Source: Faecalibacterium sp.
GTDB taxonomy: Bacteria > Bacillota > Clostridia > Oscillospirales > Ruminococcaceae
DNA: 49,399 bases
Assembly: GCA_020025825.1 (NCBI GenBank)
Contig: JAHHRL010000013.1
Coordinates: 1-49,399, forward strand
Direction of reading: 5' to 3'
Both the position numbers and the translations under genes were made by a program. This document shows, one piece after another, positions 33,330-43,099 of this stretch. The notes beneath the pieces are model-generated. The model ran no database searches and was not told the origin of the DNA. It saw nothing but the letters and a program-made list of their open reading frames with translations. Each line of letters starts with the position of its first letter. Positions within the stretch are counted from its first letter, which is position 1.

Positions 33330-34504
33330 TTTTCAATCTCCTGCAGCAGGCTCTTGCCATCCAGCGAATCAGCCTGTACACCCAGATAATCGCAAATGGT
33401 TTTTGCAATTGTACCAAAGCAAACCTGTGTGCCCAAATTTACGCCCTGCTTGAGCTTAGGTCCGTAAACCAGCAGCGGCACGCACTCTCTGGTGTGGTCG
33501 GTAGTTTTGGTAAAGGACGGGTCACAGCCATGGTCTGCTGTAATCATCAGGACATCATCCTCACGCATACCGGGCAAAAACTCACCCAAAAATGCATCAA
33601 ACTCCGTTGCCGCAGCAGCGTATCCTGCTACGTCACGGCGGTGACCGTACAGCATATCAAAGTCAACCAGATTCACAAATGCCAAGCCCTCAAAATCACG
33701 GGTCTGCAATGCCTTAGTAAACGCAATGCCGTTGGTATTACCGGTAGTCTTAATCTTTTCAGTAACACCCTTACCGTCAAAAATATCAAAAATCTTACCA
33801 ACAGCAATTACGTCACGGCCAGCAGCCTTTAACAGGTCCAGCATCGTTGCTCTGGGAGGCGGCAGGCTAATGTCGTGGCGATTGGTGGTGCGGTAGAAAT
33901 CATCTGCGCAGCTGCCCAGGAACGGACGTGCGATAACACGGCCAACGCCCCACGGACCTTGCAGCATTTCACGTGCGATGTCGCAATACTCGTACAGCTT
34001 TGCCACGGGGACCATATCCTCGTGGGCAGCAACCTGAAATACGCTGTCTGCACTGGTATATACAATCAATGCATTTTCACGCAGGGCCTGCTCGCCGTAG
34101 TCCTTCAGCACCTGTGTGCCGGAATAAGGCTTATTGCACAGGACCTTATGGCCGGTAGCCTTCTCATACTTTTCAATCAGTTCGGGAGGGAAGCCTTCCG
34201 GGAAGGTCGGCAGCGGGTGGTTACTTACAACACCGGCAACCTCCCAGTGACCAATCGTGGTATCCTTGCCCTGACTTTGCTCCTGCAGGCGTGCATATGC
34301 GCCGCAAGGCTCTGCAACAGGGGCACCTGCGGTTACGCCATCAATATTCATCAGGCCCAATTTTGCCATATTCGGGGTATCAAAATTCTTGTGTGCGGCA
34401 ATTGCACCCAGCGTATTTGTTCCTTCGTCACCAAATGCAGCTGCATCCGGTGCGGCACCAATGCCAAAACTATCTAATACGATTAGAAACACTCGTTTCG
34501 CCAT
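33326..34504 (-). CDS. deoB: Phosphopentomutase
   Basis: Encodes 392 residues. It interconverts ribose or deoxyribose 1- and 5-phosphate, linking nucleoside salvage to central metabolism. It belongs to the alkaline-phosphatase superfamily: metal ligands lie in VLDSFGIGAAPDA, LMITADHGCDPS and TTDHTRECVPLLVYG. A typical cap domain sits between. The ATG at 34504 is chosen because AAGGAG lies eight bases upstream; a GTG three codons earlier overlaps the ribosome site. It is the first gene of a two-gene operon with the YdcF-like protein. Thymidine kinase at 44708 is another salvage gene but is not linked to it. Confidence 0.95.
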   Translation of the reverse strand: MAKRVFLIVLDSFGIGAAPDAAAFGDEGTNTLGAIAAHKNFDTPNMAKLGLMNIDGVTAGAPVAEPCGAYARLQEQSQGKDTTIGHWEVAGVVSNHPLPTFPEGFPPELIEKYEKATGHKVLCNKPYSGTQVLKDYGEQALRENALIVYTSADSVFQVAAHEDMVPVAKLYEYCDIAREMLQGPWGVGRVIARPFLGSCADDFYRTTNRHDISLPPPRATMLDLLKAAGRDVIAVGKIFDIFDGKGVTEKIKTTGNTNGIAFTKALQTRDFEGLAFVNLVDFDMLYGHRRDVAGYAAAATEFDAFLGEFLPGMREDDVLMITADHGCDPSFTKTTDHTRECVPLLVYGPKLKQGVNLGTQVCFGTIAKTICDYLGVQADSLDGKSLLQEIEK

Positions 34505-34635
34505 ATCGTTCACTCCTTAGTATAAAATAGTGTATTTTTGCGGATTTTTACCGCCTATTTTTATTTTACTATATTTTCGGAGCGAATGCTATACACCTTT
34601 TTACACGTTAAAAAATAAACGATAGGCGTTTTCTA

Positions 34636-34664
34636 TTGAAGTTATGAAAAGTTTTGGCTATAAT
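34636..34664 (+). promoter_or_regulatory. pyk promoter
   Basis: -35 TTGAAG (34636-34641), 17-base spacer, -10 TATAAT (34659-34664), giving a leader of about 90 bases. Confidence 0.75.
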
Positions 34665-34762
34665 GTATGTGTAGCAATTTGGCTTTTCGTCAAAATGACA
34701 ACAAGCCTTTTCCATATATTTCAATTTTTTCGAAAAGTTAACAAGACAAGGAGAGTATTTGT

Positions 34763-36517
34763 ATGCACGCAACAAGAAAAACAAAAATCATCTGCACTCT
34801 GGGTCCCTCTACCGATAAGGAAGGCGTCCTGCGCCAAATGATGTTATCCGGTATGAACGTAGCTCGTTTCAACTTCTCTCACGGTTCTCACGAAGAACAC
34901 ATGGGCCGTTTGAAGCTGCTGCGCAGCCTGCGTGAAGAATTGAACCTGCCCGTTGCTGCCCTGCTGGACACCAAGGGCCCCGAAATCCGTTTGAAGGACT
35001 TTAAGAACGGCGTTGAAATGCTGGAAGCCGGCCAGACCTTTACCCTGACCACCCGTGAAGTGGAAGGCACCAAGGAAATCTGCTCCATCACCTACACCGA
35101 TTTGCCCAATGACGTTTCCGCAGGCGGCACCATCATGCTGGACGACGGCCTGATTCAGTTGAAGATTCAGGAAGTCACCGCTACCGATATTGTTTGTACC
35201 GTAGTAAACGGCGGCAAAATCAAGAACAAGAAGGGCGTTAACGTCCCCGGTGTTCACCTGTCCATGCCTTACATGAGCCAGCGTGACAAGGAAGACATCC
35301 TGTTCGGCATCGAAAATGGCTACGACTTTATCGCAGCCAGCTTCGTCCGTACTGCACAGGACATCTACGATATCCGCCAGCTGCTGAACGAGCACAACTC
35401 TCACATCCGCATTGTTGCAAAGATTGAGAACCAGGAAGGCGTTGACAACATCGACGCTATTTTGGCTGCTGCTGACGCAGTCATGGTTGCTCGTGGCGAC
35501 TTGGGCGTTGAGATTGACTTTACCGAGATTCCCAGCATCCAGAAGAACATCATCCAGCGTTCTTTTGCATTTGGCAAGCCGGTTATCACCGCTACCCAGA
35601 TGCTGGACAGCATGATGGAGAACCCCCGTCCCACCCGTGCAGAAATCACCGACGTTGCAAACGCTATCTATGACGGCACCTCTGCTATTATGCTGAGCGG
35701 CGAAACCGCTGCCGGCAAGTACCCTGTTGAGGCTGTTCGTACCATGTCCGCTATTGCAATGCGTACCGAGGCAGACCACAACAGCGCTAACCTGACTTGC
35801 TCTGCACAGTCCGGCATGAAGCTGTCCATCAGCGACGCTACTGCTCATGCAGCTTGCACCACCGCAATGGACATCAATGCTAACGCTATTGTTACCGTTA
35901 CCGAGAGCGGCACCACTGCTCGCCTGCTGAGCAAGTACCGTCCTCAGCCGCCTATCATTGCTTGCGTTATGGACGACCAGGTTCAGCGTCAGTTGAGCCT
36001 GTCTTGGGGCATCACTCCCCTGCGCATGGAGGAGGCTCGCTCTACCGACGAGCTGATTGAAATGTCCACTGCTACCGCTGAGAAGTACGGCTTCCTGCAG
36101 AGCGGCGACGTTGCTGTTGTTACCGCAGGTGTTCCCGTTGGCATTTCCGGCACCACTAACATGATTAAGGTGCACATGATGGGCGAGTGCCTGTGCATGG
36201 GTAACGGTGTTGGCAACCAGCGTGTTGCTCGTGGCCGTGCTTGCGTCTGCCATAACATCGACGAAATCCGTGCTAAGTTCACTCCCGGCTGCATGCTGGT
36301 TGTGCCCGGCACCACTAACGAGATGATGCCTTGGCTGCGTGAGGCTGCTGGCATTGTTACCGTTGAAGGCGGCCGAAACAGCCATGCTGCTATTGTTGGC
36401 CTGACTCTGGACAAGCCCGTTATCGTTGGCGCTATTTCCGCTACCGAAAACATCAAGGACGGTCAGCTGATTGCTGTTGACAGCGCACACGGCACTGTTC
36501 AGAGCTTGCAGCGCTAA
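34763..36517 (+). CDS. pyk: Pyruvate kinase with C-terminal PEP-utiliser domain
   Basis: Encodes 584 residues, about 110 longer than the minimal enzyme. It makes pyruvate and ATP from PEP and ADP. The barrel shows TKIICTLGPSTDKEG, MNVARFNFSHGSHE, LDTKGPEIR and the active-site MVARGDLGVEI, with PVITATQMLDSM. The B domain sits at about 70-170 and the C domain at about 345-470. The extra tail (about 480-584) contains VEGGRNSHAAIVGLTLDKPV, a PEP-utiliser mobile domain like that of Geobacillus stearothermophilus pyruvate kinase; its His resembles the phospho-His of enzyme I. AAGGAGAG precedes the ATG. Strong codon bias indicates high expression. Confidence 0.97.
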   Translation: MHATRKTKIICTLGPSTDKEGVLRQMMLSGMNVARFNFSHGSHEEHMGRLKLLRSLREELNLPVAALLDTKGPEIRLKDFKNGVEMLEAGQTFTLTTREVEGTKEICSITYTDLPNDVSAGGTIMLDDGLIQLKIQEVTATDIVCTVVNGGKIKNKKGVNVPGVHLSMPYMSQRDKEDILFGIENGYDFIAASFVRTAQDIYDIRQLLNEHNSHIRIVAKIENQEGVDNIDAILAAADAVMVARGDLGVEIDFTEIPSIQKNIIQRSFAFGKPVITATQMLDSMMENPRPTRAEITDVANAIYDGTSAIMLSGETAAGKYPVEAVRTMSAIAMRTEADHNSANLTCSAQSGMKLSISDATAHAACTTAMDINANAIVTVTESGTTARLLSKYRPQPPIIACVMDDQVQRQLSLSWGITPLRMEEARSTDELIEMSTATAEKYGFLQSGDVAVVTAGVPVGISGTTNMIKVHMMGECLCMGNGVGNQRVARGRACVCHNIDEIRAKFTPGCMLVVPGTTNEMMPWLREAAGIVTVEGGRNSHAAIVGLTLDKPVIVGAISATENIKDGQLIAVDSAHGTVQSLQR

Positions 36518-36563
36518 TCCAGCTGGCGCAGTATCTATTCTGCTTCGCTGTAATCCGTAAAAT

Positions 36564-36606
36564 AAAAAGAAGCGACTTCAGAAAAATTCTGAAGCCGCTT
36601 CTTTTT
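36564..36606 (+). terminator. Terminator of pyk
   Basis: AAAGAAGCG-A-CTTCAGAA pairs with TTCTGAAG-C-CGCTTCTTT (one mismatch) and is followed by T7. Confidence 0.85.
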
Positions 36607-36713
36607 TTGTTTTTCACCGCCCTATAACTGCACATTTGTCCTCATAGGCACGTATTATGGCAATCCCATCCAAGCTCCATTTTTACCCCTTATTTTAGCG
36701 CTTAGATAAAGAG

Positions 36714-36749
36714 GCACCCCCGACATGGTATCTACCGTATCGGGGGTGC
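36714..36749 (-). terminator. Terminator of the ComEC-like/YgiQ/FtsK run
   Basis: GCACCCCCGA and TCGGGGGTGC arms around a 16-base loop, with A/T flanks; on the minus strand it follows the metallo-hydrolase gene. Confidence 0.8.
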
Positions 36750-36753
36750 TTTA

Positions 36754-37755
36754 TTATTTATTTGTGTACACTGTAACCTCGCCGGACTCACTTGCAGCCA
36801 CTACAACGGTGCCCTGCATATCCGTTCGGTAAATATCTGCACCACACGCTTCAAAGCTCTCCATAGCTTCTTTATGAGGGTGACCATACTCGTTGCCCAG
36901 CCCACAGCTGATTACCACAATTTCCGGTCGAACTGCCATCATAAGCTCTTTTGAATTAGAGGTATAGGAGCCATGGTGTCCCGCCTTGAATACCGTAGCC
37001 CGCAGCGGCTGGCCGTCCGCCAGCAACTTTTTCTCTGCGGCCTTCTCACCATCACCTGTGTCCAGAAAGGAAAATGACCCCGCATCAAAGCGTACGCACA
37101 GAGATAAGTCGTTATAGCCGGAGCCGGCATCCGACGGCAAGGCATCCCGTGCAACGCCGTCACTTACCAGCGTAATCAAACCTGTGCCCAGCTGCAATGT
37201 TTCGCCCATTTCAGGGGCCGAAACCCATGTACCCATGGAATCTGCCGCATCCATAATCCGTTGGTAGGTTCGGTTGGTTGGCTCTTTTGACTTGGAAAAA
37301 TCCGGAATCCACAGCTGCTCAACGTCGATATTTTCCATAACCGCATCCATCGAACCAATGTGGTCGCTGTGCGGGTGCGTCATAACCACCAAATCCAAAC
37401 GATGGGCACCCACCGACTTCAGATACTGAAGCAGCTCTGTTTCGCACGCATTTGTGCCGGCGTCAATCAGGGCAAAGTGTCCATTTTGTTCCAGCAGAAC
37501 CGAATCGCCCTGCCCTACATCAATAAAGTGTACTCGTGTTTCGCCTTCCGCCGGGGCAACCACAGGCGGCTGGCTTCCTGCAATCCCTGCCCACTTGTAC
37601 AGTTCATCCCATGTTGGGATAATCCACTGGCCGCCAAAGGTACTTACAACAAAGCACGCTGCCAGAGCCGCAAAAGTTAGCCACAGTTCCCATATCTTAT
37701 TGGGAATCTTGTTTTTTCGCTTTTTTCGCTTATGTTTCTTTTTATAATTTGCCAT
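36754..37755 (-). CDS. ComEC-like metallo-beta-lactamase-fold hydrolase
   Basis: Encodes 333 residues. A very basic N-terminus (KKKHKRKKRKNK) is followed by one membrane helix (about 24-45), then an outer or periplasm-side MBL domain. Metal ligands are visible in MTHPHSDHIGSMD (HxHxDH), LDTGDGEKAAE and AGHHGSYTSNS, with VHFIDVGQGDSVLL at the start. This is the C-terminal domain of ComEC made as a separate protein, without the competence channel. The family cuts nucleic acid or phosphodiesters in some cases; its role here is unknown. It starts nine bases after the YgiQ stop and has only a weak AAAAAGAGA ribosome site. Confidence 0.88.
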   Translation of the reverse strand: MANYKKKHKRKKRKNKIPNKIWELWLTFAALAACFVVSTFGGQWIIPTWDELYKWAGIAGSQPPVVAPAEGETRVHFIDVGQGDSVLLEQNGHFALIDAGTNACETELLQYLKSVGAHRLDLVVMTHPHSDHIGSMDAVMENIDVEQLWIPDFSKSKEPTNRTYQRIMDAADSMGTWVSAPEMGETLQLGTGLITLVSDGVARDALPSDAGSGYNDLSLCVRFDAGSFSFLDTGDGEKAAEKKLLADGQPLRATVFKAGHHGSYTSNSKELMMAVRPEIVVISCGLGNEYGHPHKEAMESFEACGADIYRTDMQGTVVVAASESGEVTVYTNK

Positions 37756-37764
37756 GAATCAAAA

Positions 37765-39756
37765 TTATCTCTTTTTCTTCAGATTGTTTTTGCCGGGCTT
37801 TTTACCATTTCCACGAGGGGCAAAGCGGTCGTTTTGTGCCGCCTTTTTGCTTGCAGGCTTACTGCGAGGCGCAACGGTATAACGTCCATCCGGATGAATG
37901 GTAATCTCTGGGCTTTCCACCTTGCGCTTCTGGCGCTGCAAGGAACGTCTTGCCTCTGAAGGAACCAGCATGGGAATCAAATCTTCCCGATGGGTCATCT
38001 TCAGTGCTTGTATTACCTTAGACGCATTGCGGGGCTCGTAATATTGCAGCAATGCACGCTGCAATGCTTTACCCTCAGGCGTTTTCTCTACAAAAACAGG
38101 CTTCAAGGTATAGGGGTCCAAGCCTGTGTAATACATACACGTGCTGACCGTGCCGGGTGTGGGGTAAAAATCCTGCACCTGTTCGGGGCGCATATTATTC
38201 TTGTACAGGTATTCTGCCAGATAAACAGCGTCCTTTAAGGTGCTGCCGGGATGGCTGGACATGAGGTAAGGCACCAGATACTGCTTCTTGCCAGCCTTCT
38301 TGCTCAGTGCGTAGAAACGGTCCTTAAACTTATTGAACACCTCAATCGGCGGTTTACCCATATAAGCCAGCGTGTTGGGTGCACAGTGTTCGGGGGCAAC
38401 TTTTAACTGACCGGATACGTGATGCTCCACCAACTCCTTAAAGAAGGTTTCGTCCTTGTCAGCAATCAGATAGTCGAAGCGGATACCGCTGCGAATAAAT
38501 ACCTTTTTCACACCCGGCAGCTCACGCAGTCGGCGCAAAATCTTTAAGTAATCGCTATGGTCAATAATCAGGTTTTTGCAGGGGCGTGGTGCCAAACAAT
38601 GCTTGCCGCCCGTACACATACCTTCCTTCATTTGCTGTGCGCAGGAAGGAAAACGGAAGTTTGCTGTGGGGCCGCCCACGTCATGGATATAGCCCTTAAA
38701 TTCAGGCTCCATCGTCATACGGCGTGCCTCTTCCACAATACTGTCTGCACTGCGAGAGGTAACACGACGGCCCTGATGCATTGTAATAGCGCAGAAATTA
38801 CAGCCACCATAGCAGCCACGGTTCTGAATAATAGAAAACTGCACTTCTTCAATAGCAGGTACACCGCCCATGGGAATATACATAGGGTGGAAGTGACGGG
38901 TAAAGGGCAGTGCGTGCACCTTGTCCAGTTCAGGACGCGTCAAGGGCTTGGCAGGGATATTCTGTACCAAGTACAGCTCACTCTGCTTTTGCACAATCGG
39001 CAGGCCGCTTACCACATCCTGATTATCCATCTGGATGCGGCATGCCTTTGCGTAAGCAACTTTATCGGTGCTGACTTTATGGAAACCTGCACACTCCACA
39101 TAGCGTTCCGGCAGTTTATCAAAGGTTGTCAAAAAGCAAGTGCCCGGTACATCGGTAATCGTTTCAATCGACTCGCCTGCGGCCAAACGTGCAGCAATCT
39201 GATGGGTCTGGTGTTCACCCATGCCAAAGGAAACAAGGTCTGCCCCGCTGCTTTCTACAATACTGGGCAGAACGGTATCGTCCCAGTAATCGTAATGTGC
39301 AAAACGGCGCAGAGAAGCCTCTAAGCCGCCCAACACAACAGGCACATCAGGGTAAGCCTCTTTTGCTAATTTGGTGTACACGATAGCGCTTCGGTCCGGG
39401 CGTGCACCTGCTACACCGCCGGGAGAATACTCGTCAATGGCACGGCGTTTTTTTGCTACAGAGTAGTGGCTGACCATACTGTCTACGTTGCCGCCGCCAA
39501 TCATAAAGCCATACTTGGGCTTGCCAAAGCGTTTGAAATCCTCGCAATTATCATATCGGGGCTGTGCCAGCACACCCACTTTGTAGCCATCGGCCTCCAG
39601 CAGGCGGCTGATAATGGCAGTGCCAAAACTGGGGTGGTCCACGTAAGCATCACCGCCTACTACCACAAAATCCAGTTGGTCCCAACCTCGGGCCTCCATA
39701 TCCTCACGATTTACCGGCAAAAACTCGGTATACAACTTCATTGTTTCTTCGCTCAT
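37765..39756 (-). CDS. YgiQ family radical SAM protein
   Basis: Encodes 663 residues. The N-terminal part (about 25-230) resembles a cobalamin-binding-like domain with VVGGDAYVDHPSFGTAIISR, a UPF0313 hallmark. The radical SAM cluster motif C-x3-C-x2-C lies at about residues 314-321 in NRGCYGGCNFCAITMHQGR. The C-terminal region has DUF3362-type features and ends in a Lys-rich tail (KPGKNNLKKKR). The reaction is unknown, though family members are widespread in anaerobes. It lies between ftsK (21 bases after its stop) and the ComEC-like gene and is probably co-transcribed with both. GAGAG lies just before the first ATG; M6 is an alternative start. Confidence 0.93.
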   Translation of the reverse strand: MSEETMKLYTEFLPVNREDMEARGWDQLDFVVVGGDAYVDHPSFGTAIISRLLEADGYKVGVLAQPRYDNCEDFKRFGKPKYGFMIGGGNVDSMVSHYSVAKKRRAIDEYSPGGVAGARPDRSAIVYTKLAKEAYPDVPVVLGGLEASLRRFAHYDYWDDTVLPSIVESSGADLVSFGMGEHQTHQIAARLAAGESIETITDVPGTCFLTTFDKLPERYVECAGFHKVSTDKVAYAKACRIQMDNQDVVSGLPIVQKQSELYLVQNIPAKPLTRPELDKVHALPFTRHFHPMYIPMGGVPAIEEVQFSIIQNRGCYGGCNFCAITMHQGRRVTSRSADSIVEEARRMTMEPEFKGYIHDVGGPTANFRFPSCAQQMKEGMCTGGKHCLAPRPCKNLIIDHSDYLKILRRLRELPGVKKVFIRSGIRFDYLIADKDETFFKELVEHHVSGQLKVAPEHCAPNTLAYMGKPPIEVFNKFKDRFYALSKKAGKKQYLVPYLMSSHPGSTLKDAVYLAEYLYKNNMRPEQVQDFYPTPGTVSTCMYYTGLDPYTLKPVFVEKTPEGKALQRALLQYYEPRNASKVIQALKMTHREDLIPMLVPSEARRSLQRQKRKVESPEITIHPDGRYTVAPRSKPASKKAAQNDRFAPRGNGKKPGKNNLKKKR

Positions 39757-39777
39757 ATAAACTCTCTCAGTCTGTTA

Positions 39778-42660
39778 TCAAATCTCATCGGGAACAGGTT
39801 CCTTTTGATTCAGGCTCATTTCCATCCATTGCTGGCGGCTAATCAGCACCGCACGAGGCTTTGCACCCTCGTATGGGCCGATTACTCCCTTTTCTTCCAT
39901 CTCGTCCATGATACGGGCAGCACGTGCATACCCCAGCTTGCAGCGCCGCTGCAATAAACTGGTAGATGCCTGACCCGCATCCAGCACGCACTCTACGCAC
40001 TGGCGGAACATCGGGTCGGTATCATCTGCACCGGCGGAGGTATCTCCACCGCCCTTGCCATTGTCCTGCGCTGCTTTTTCCATTGCAGCAATCATGGATT
40101 CATCGTATTCTGCACCGTGCTCTGCCTTTATAAAGTTCAGCGTGCGGCTGATTTCTTCATCGGTTACGTATGTGCCCTGTACACGAATCGGCTTCGGTGC
40201 ACCTACCGGCAAGAACAGCATATCACCCATGCCCAGCAGCTTTTCGGCGCCGGCGCCATCCAAAATGGTACGGCTGTCCACCTGACTGGAAACTGCAAAC
40301 GCAATACGGCTGGGAATATTTGCTTTAATCAATCCGGTAATAACATCTACGCTGGGGCGCTGGGTTGCAACAATCAGGTGCATACCTGCCGCACGTGCTT
40401 TCTGCGCAATACGGCAGATATAATCTTCAACTTCCTTACCGGCAACCATCATCAAGTCTGCCAGCTCGTCAATCACAATGGCAATGTACGGCAGCTTTTC
40501 CAACGCAGGATTTTCCGCAGCCAGCTTATTAAAGGTTTTAATGTCACGTACATTATTTTCCGCAAACAGATGATAGCGCCGCTCCATCTCACCAACTGCA
40601 CTGCACAGCGCACCTGCTGCCTTGCGGGGCTCGGTAACAACAGGCATCAGCAAATGCGGGATACCGTTATACTCTGCCAGTTCAACTACTTTCGGGTCAA
40701 TCAGAATCAGCTTCAAATCCTCCGGACTGGAGCGATAAATAAAGCTGATAATAATGCTGTTTACACAAACCGATTTACCACTGCCCGTACTACCCGCAAT
40801 CAGCAAGTGCGGCATCTTACACAAATCGGCTACCTGCGCCACACCGGCAATATCCTTGCCCAGTGCAATGGTCAAAGGCGAAGCCATACGGGAGTAGTTG
40901 GAGCTTTCGAAAATGCTGCGGATTGCCACGCTGGTGCTCTTGCGGTTAGGTACTTCGATACCAACGGCAGGCTTACCGGGAATGGGAGCTTCTATGCGGA
41001 CATCTGCTACCGCAAGGTTCAGGGCAATATCATCTGCCAAACTGGTAATGCGGCTGATTTTAACACCTGCCTGCGGCTGCAGCTCATACCGAGTAACAGA
41101 CGGTCCACGGGAAATATCCAAGATTCTGGTTTTTACGCCGAAGCTGTCCAGAGTGGAAACCAGCTTTTCTGCATTTGCCTTCAATTCTGCCCGTGCATCG
41201 GCCGATTCCTCTTTTTGCTTTTCAAACAAATCTAACGGCGGGTAGCGGTACGCAACCGGCTTTGGCTGCTCCACTTTTGGCGCCGCTGCGGCGGCTTGCT
41301 CCGCAACAGCGGGTTTTGCCATTGCGGCAGCCGCCAGATTTTCTATAGCGCCTGCCTGCTGTACCGGCGGCTGTGCCGTAATGGATACCCAGTCGCTGTC
41401 ATTGCTTGTATCCAGCGGCTCCGGTGCAATGCGTGCAGGGCCGGGGCCATCGGGTGTTTGCGGCAGCACCGCTGTATACCCCTCCGATTGTGTATCCGGT
41501 GATTCCACAGCCATATACTGCGTCATATCCGGCAGAATAAAATCCGGCTCTGCAGGTTTTTTAGGCGGCTGTTCCTGTTTAGGTTCCGCAAAGGTTTCCT
41601 CCCAGGGGTGCATTCCAAATGTACCGCCGGGGCCGATTACCACCATTTCATCCGGGTCAGCCGACGGCTCCGGGTCAGCGTCATCTGTGTCCCAGCCCGA
41701 TACCGGCTCAGCCGAAAACTCCCCTGTATTCTGCAAAGCAGTTTCCATTACGGTACGCTTATTGGATGCAGCACGTGCATGGAAAGCCGCATCGTCCTGC
41801 GGTTGTTCCTGCTCGTCATCCTGCTCTTGTTCTTCTTCGTCGTCTTTACCTGCAAACAGGTCTGCAAAAAAGCCGCCGATTGCTGCAAACACACCCGTTT
41901 TTTCTTCGGGTTCGTCTTCCTCGTCTGCATAATCTTCCAGTTCCATCTGGCGTGCCTGCTGTTTTTCCAGCCGTTCATCTCTGCGGCGGCGATACCCCTC
42001 ACCTGTTTCTTCGATTGCAGTTTTGGGGCCATCAATCAGCATACTGCCGTAATACGAAACCGTAGACCAAACCTCCGCCGGGGAAATACCAAAAATGACC
42101 ATGACGGCACACACTGCCAGCACAATCATAATCACATTTGCCGCCGGCCGGCCACATAAGTACAATAGGACCCAGCCTACCGGCAAGCCCGCTACACCGC
42201 ACCCGAAAATGTGGCTATGGCCGTTTTTATAATATGCCTGTACTACCTGCGCAACCGTTGTCAGTTCCTGCGTATCTATCCGGGAAAACACCGCAATAGT
42301 ACCGGATAGCATAATCATGCCAAACACAGCTTTTACAATATCTCGCAAAAGCGGCTTACCCTGTGCCAAACGCACTGCCAAGTACACAATTACGGCGCCA
42401 AGCAGATACATTCCTGCGCCAAATACACCGAACAAGAATGTGCGCAGAATCAGCCACAATGACTGCCCCGGCATAAACACCATAATGATTAAAAGCACAC
42501 CAATACCAAACAGCGCCAAACTTTGCATTAAATCTTCTTGCTTTTGTTTTTTGCTCCGACGCTTTGTGCTGCTGCGCTTACTTTTAGACCTTGTTGATTG
42601 TGTACCGCCTGTTTTGCCCGAACTGGTTTTACGGGCGGTAGTACGCTTTTTTTCTGCCAT
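39778..42660 (-). CDS. ftsK: DNA translocase FtsK/SpoIIIE
   Basis: Encodes 960 residues. It pumps chromosomal DNA across the division or sporulation septum. A Lys/Arg/Ser-rich N-terminus (1-45) is followed by four membrane helices (about 47-165), a long acidic Pro/Gln-rich linker (about 215-460), and the motor domain. Walker A is IAGSTGSGKSVCVNS at about residue 620; Walker B lies in IAIVIDELADLMM. The C-terminal gamma winged-helix domain (about 895-950, with YARAARIMDEMEEKGVIGP) reads DNA orientation. The ATG at 42660 has GAGGAG upstream; a longer frame lacks a ribosome site. The neighbour at 43100 is a TepA-like protease, as beside spoIIIE in Bacillus. Confidence 0.95.
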   Translation of the reverse strand: MAEKKRTTARKTSSGKTGGTQSTRSKSKRSSTKRRSKKQKQEDLMQSLALFGIGVLLIIMVFMPGQSLWLILRTFLFGVFGAGMYLLGAVIVYLAVRLAQGKPLLRDIVKAVFGMIMLSGTIAVFSRIDTQELTTVAQVVQAYYKNGHSHIFGCGVAGLPVGWVLLYLCGRPAANVIMIVLAVCAVMVIFGISPAEVWSTVSYYGSMLIDGPKTAIEETGEGYRRRRDERLEKQQARQMELEDYADEEDEPEEKTGVFAAIGGFFADLFAGKDDEEEQEQDDEQEQPQDDAAFHARAASNKRTVMETALQNTGEFSAEPVSGWDTDDADPEPSADPDEMVVIGPGGTFGMHPWEETFAEPKQEQPPKKPAEPDFILPDMTQYMAVESPDTQSEGYTAVLPQTPDGPGPARIAPEPLDTSNDSDWVSITAQPPVQQAGAIENLAAAAMAKPAVAEQAAAAAPKVEQPKPVAYRYPPLDLFEKQKEESADARAELKANAEKLVSTLDSFGVKTRILDISRGPSVTRYELQPQAGVKISRITSLADDIALNLAVADVRIEAPIPGKPAVGIEVPNRKSTSVAIRSIFESSNYSRMASPLTIALGKDIAGVAQVADLCKMPHLLIAGSTGSGKSVCVNSIIISFIYRSSPEDLKLILIDPKVVELAEYNGIPHLLMPVVTEPRKAAGALCSAVGEMERRYHLFAENNVRDIKTFNKLAAENPALEKLPYIAIVIDELADLMMVAGKEVEDYICRIAQKARAAGMHLIVATQRPSVDVITGLIKANIPSRIAFAVSSQVDSRTILDGAGAEKLLGMGDMLFLPVGAPKPIRVQGTYVTDEEISRTLNFIKAEHGAEYDESMIAAMEKAAQDNGKGGGDTSAGADDTDPMFRQCVECVLDAGQASTSLLQRRCKLGYARAARIMDEMEEKGVIGPYEGAKPRAVLISRQQWMEMSLNQKEPVPDEI

Positions 42661-43046
42661 ACCACTGCTCCTCACACACCAAGCTGGCAGAAACTTTCCC
42701 TCGTTCTGCCATATATTTTCAAAAGGGGACACTCCCCTATCGTAACTAAATTATTGTACCATAGTAAGCCTAAATAGGCAAATGAAACAGTTCGTTTTTT
42801 ACGAACCTATACCAACTGCAGCGAGCTTCTTAACCATCCGCAAAAGTGGTCAACGACAAACAAAAAGTGTATATGACTTACCGTACCAAAAGTTTTACGG
42901 GGTTTTATTTGCAGATTCTACTTAATAGGTTACAGTAAATCCTATAAAGCAATGGTCGAAAGGAGAAGTTCCTTCACACAAAAATCTCTTGCGCTAAAGA
43001 ATCCCTAATTTTCCTTTCACAATATTGTGCGGTACAAAGCGTATAT
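42661..43046. other. ftsK upstream region: promoter, palindrome, otherwise empty
   Basis: A minus-strand promoter for ftsK is clear: -35 TTGCCT (42776-42781), 17-base spacer, -10 TACAAT (42753-42758). Upstream of it lies an inverted repeat, GTTCGT-TTTTT-ACGAAC (42790-42806), in the place for a regulator site. From about 42830 to 43046 I see no gene, RNA fold or repeat that I can defend. Confidence 0.55.
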
Positions 43047-43081
43047 AAAAGGGGCGTATCGGAATCCGATACGCCCCTTTT
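43047..43081 (-). terminator. Terminator of the TepA-like gene
   Basis: AAAAGGGGCGTATCGGA and its complement, with a minimal loop, form a nearly perfect palindrome. On the minus strand it follows the protease gene. Confidence 0.85.
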
Positions 43082-43099
43082 GATTACACGAATCACATC

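Noticed and set aside
34723..34752. TTAACAA half-site before pyk as a Rex operator
   Set aside because: Only one half of the palindrome matches; the other half is unrelated.
34844..36490. 548-codon frame opposite pyk
   Set aside because: Antisense shadow of pyruvate kinase caused by codon bias; no domain is recognisable.
32452..43081. Similar GTATCGA-core hairpins at 32452 and 43047 as a repeat family
   Set aside because: Likeness is limited to a short palindromic core; both are explained as intrinsic terminators.
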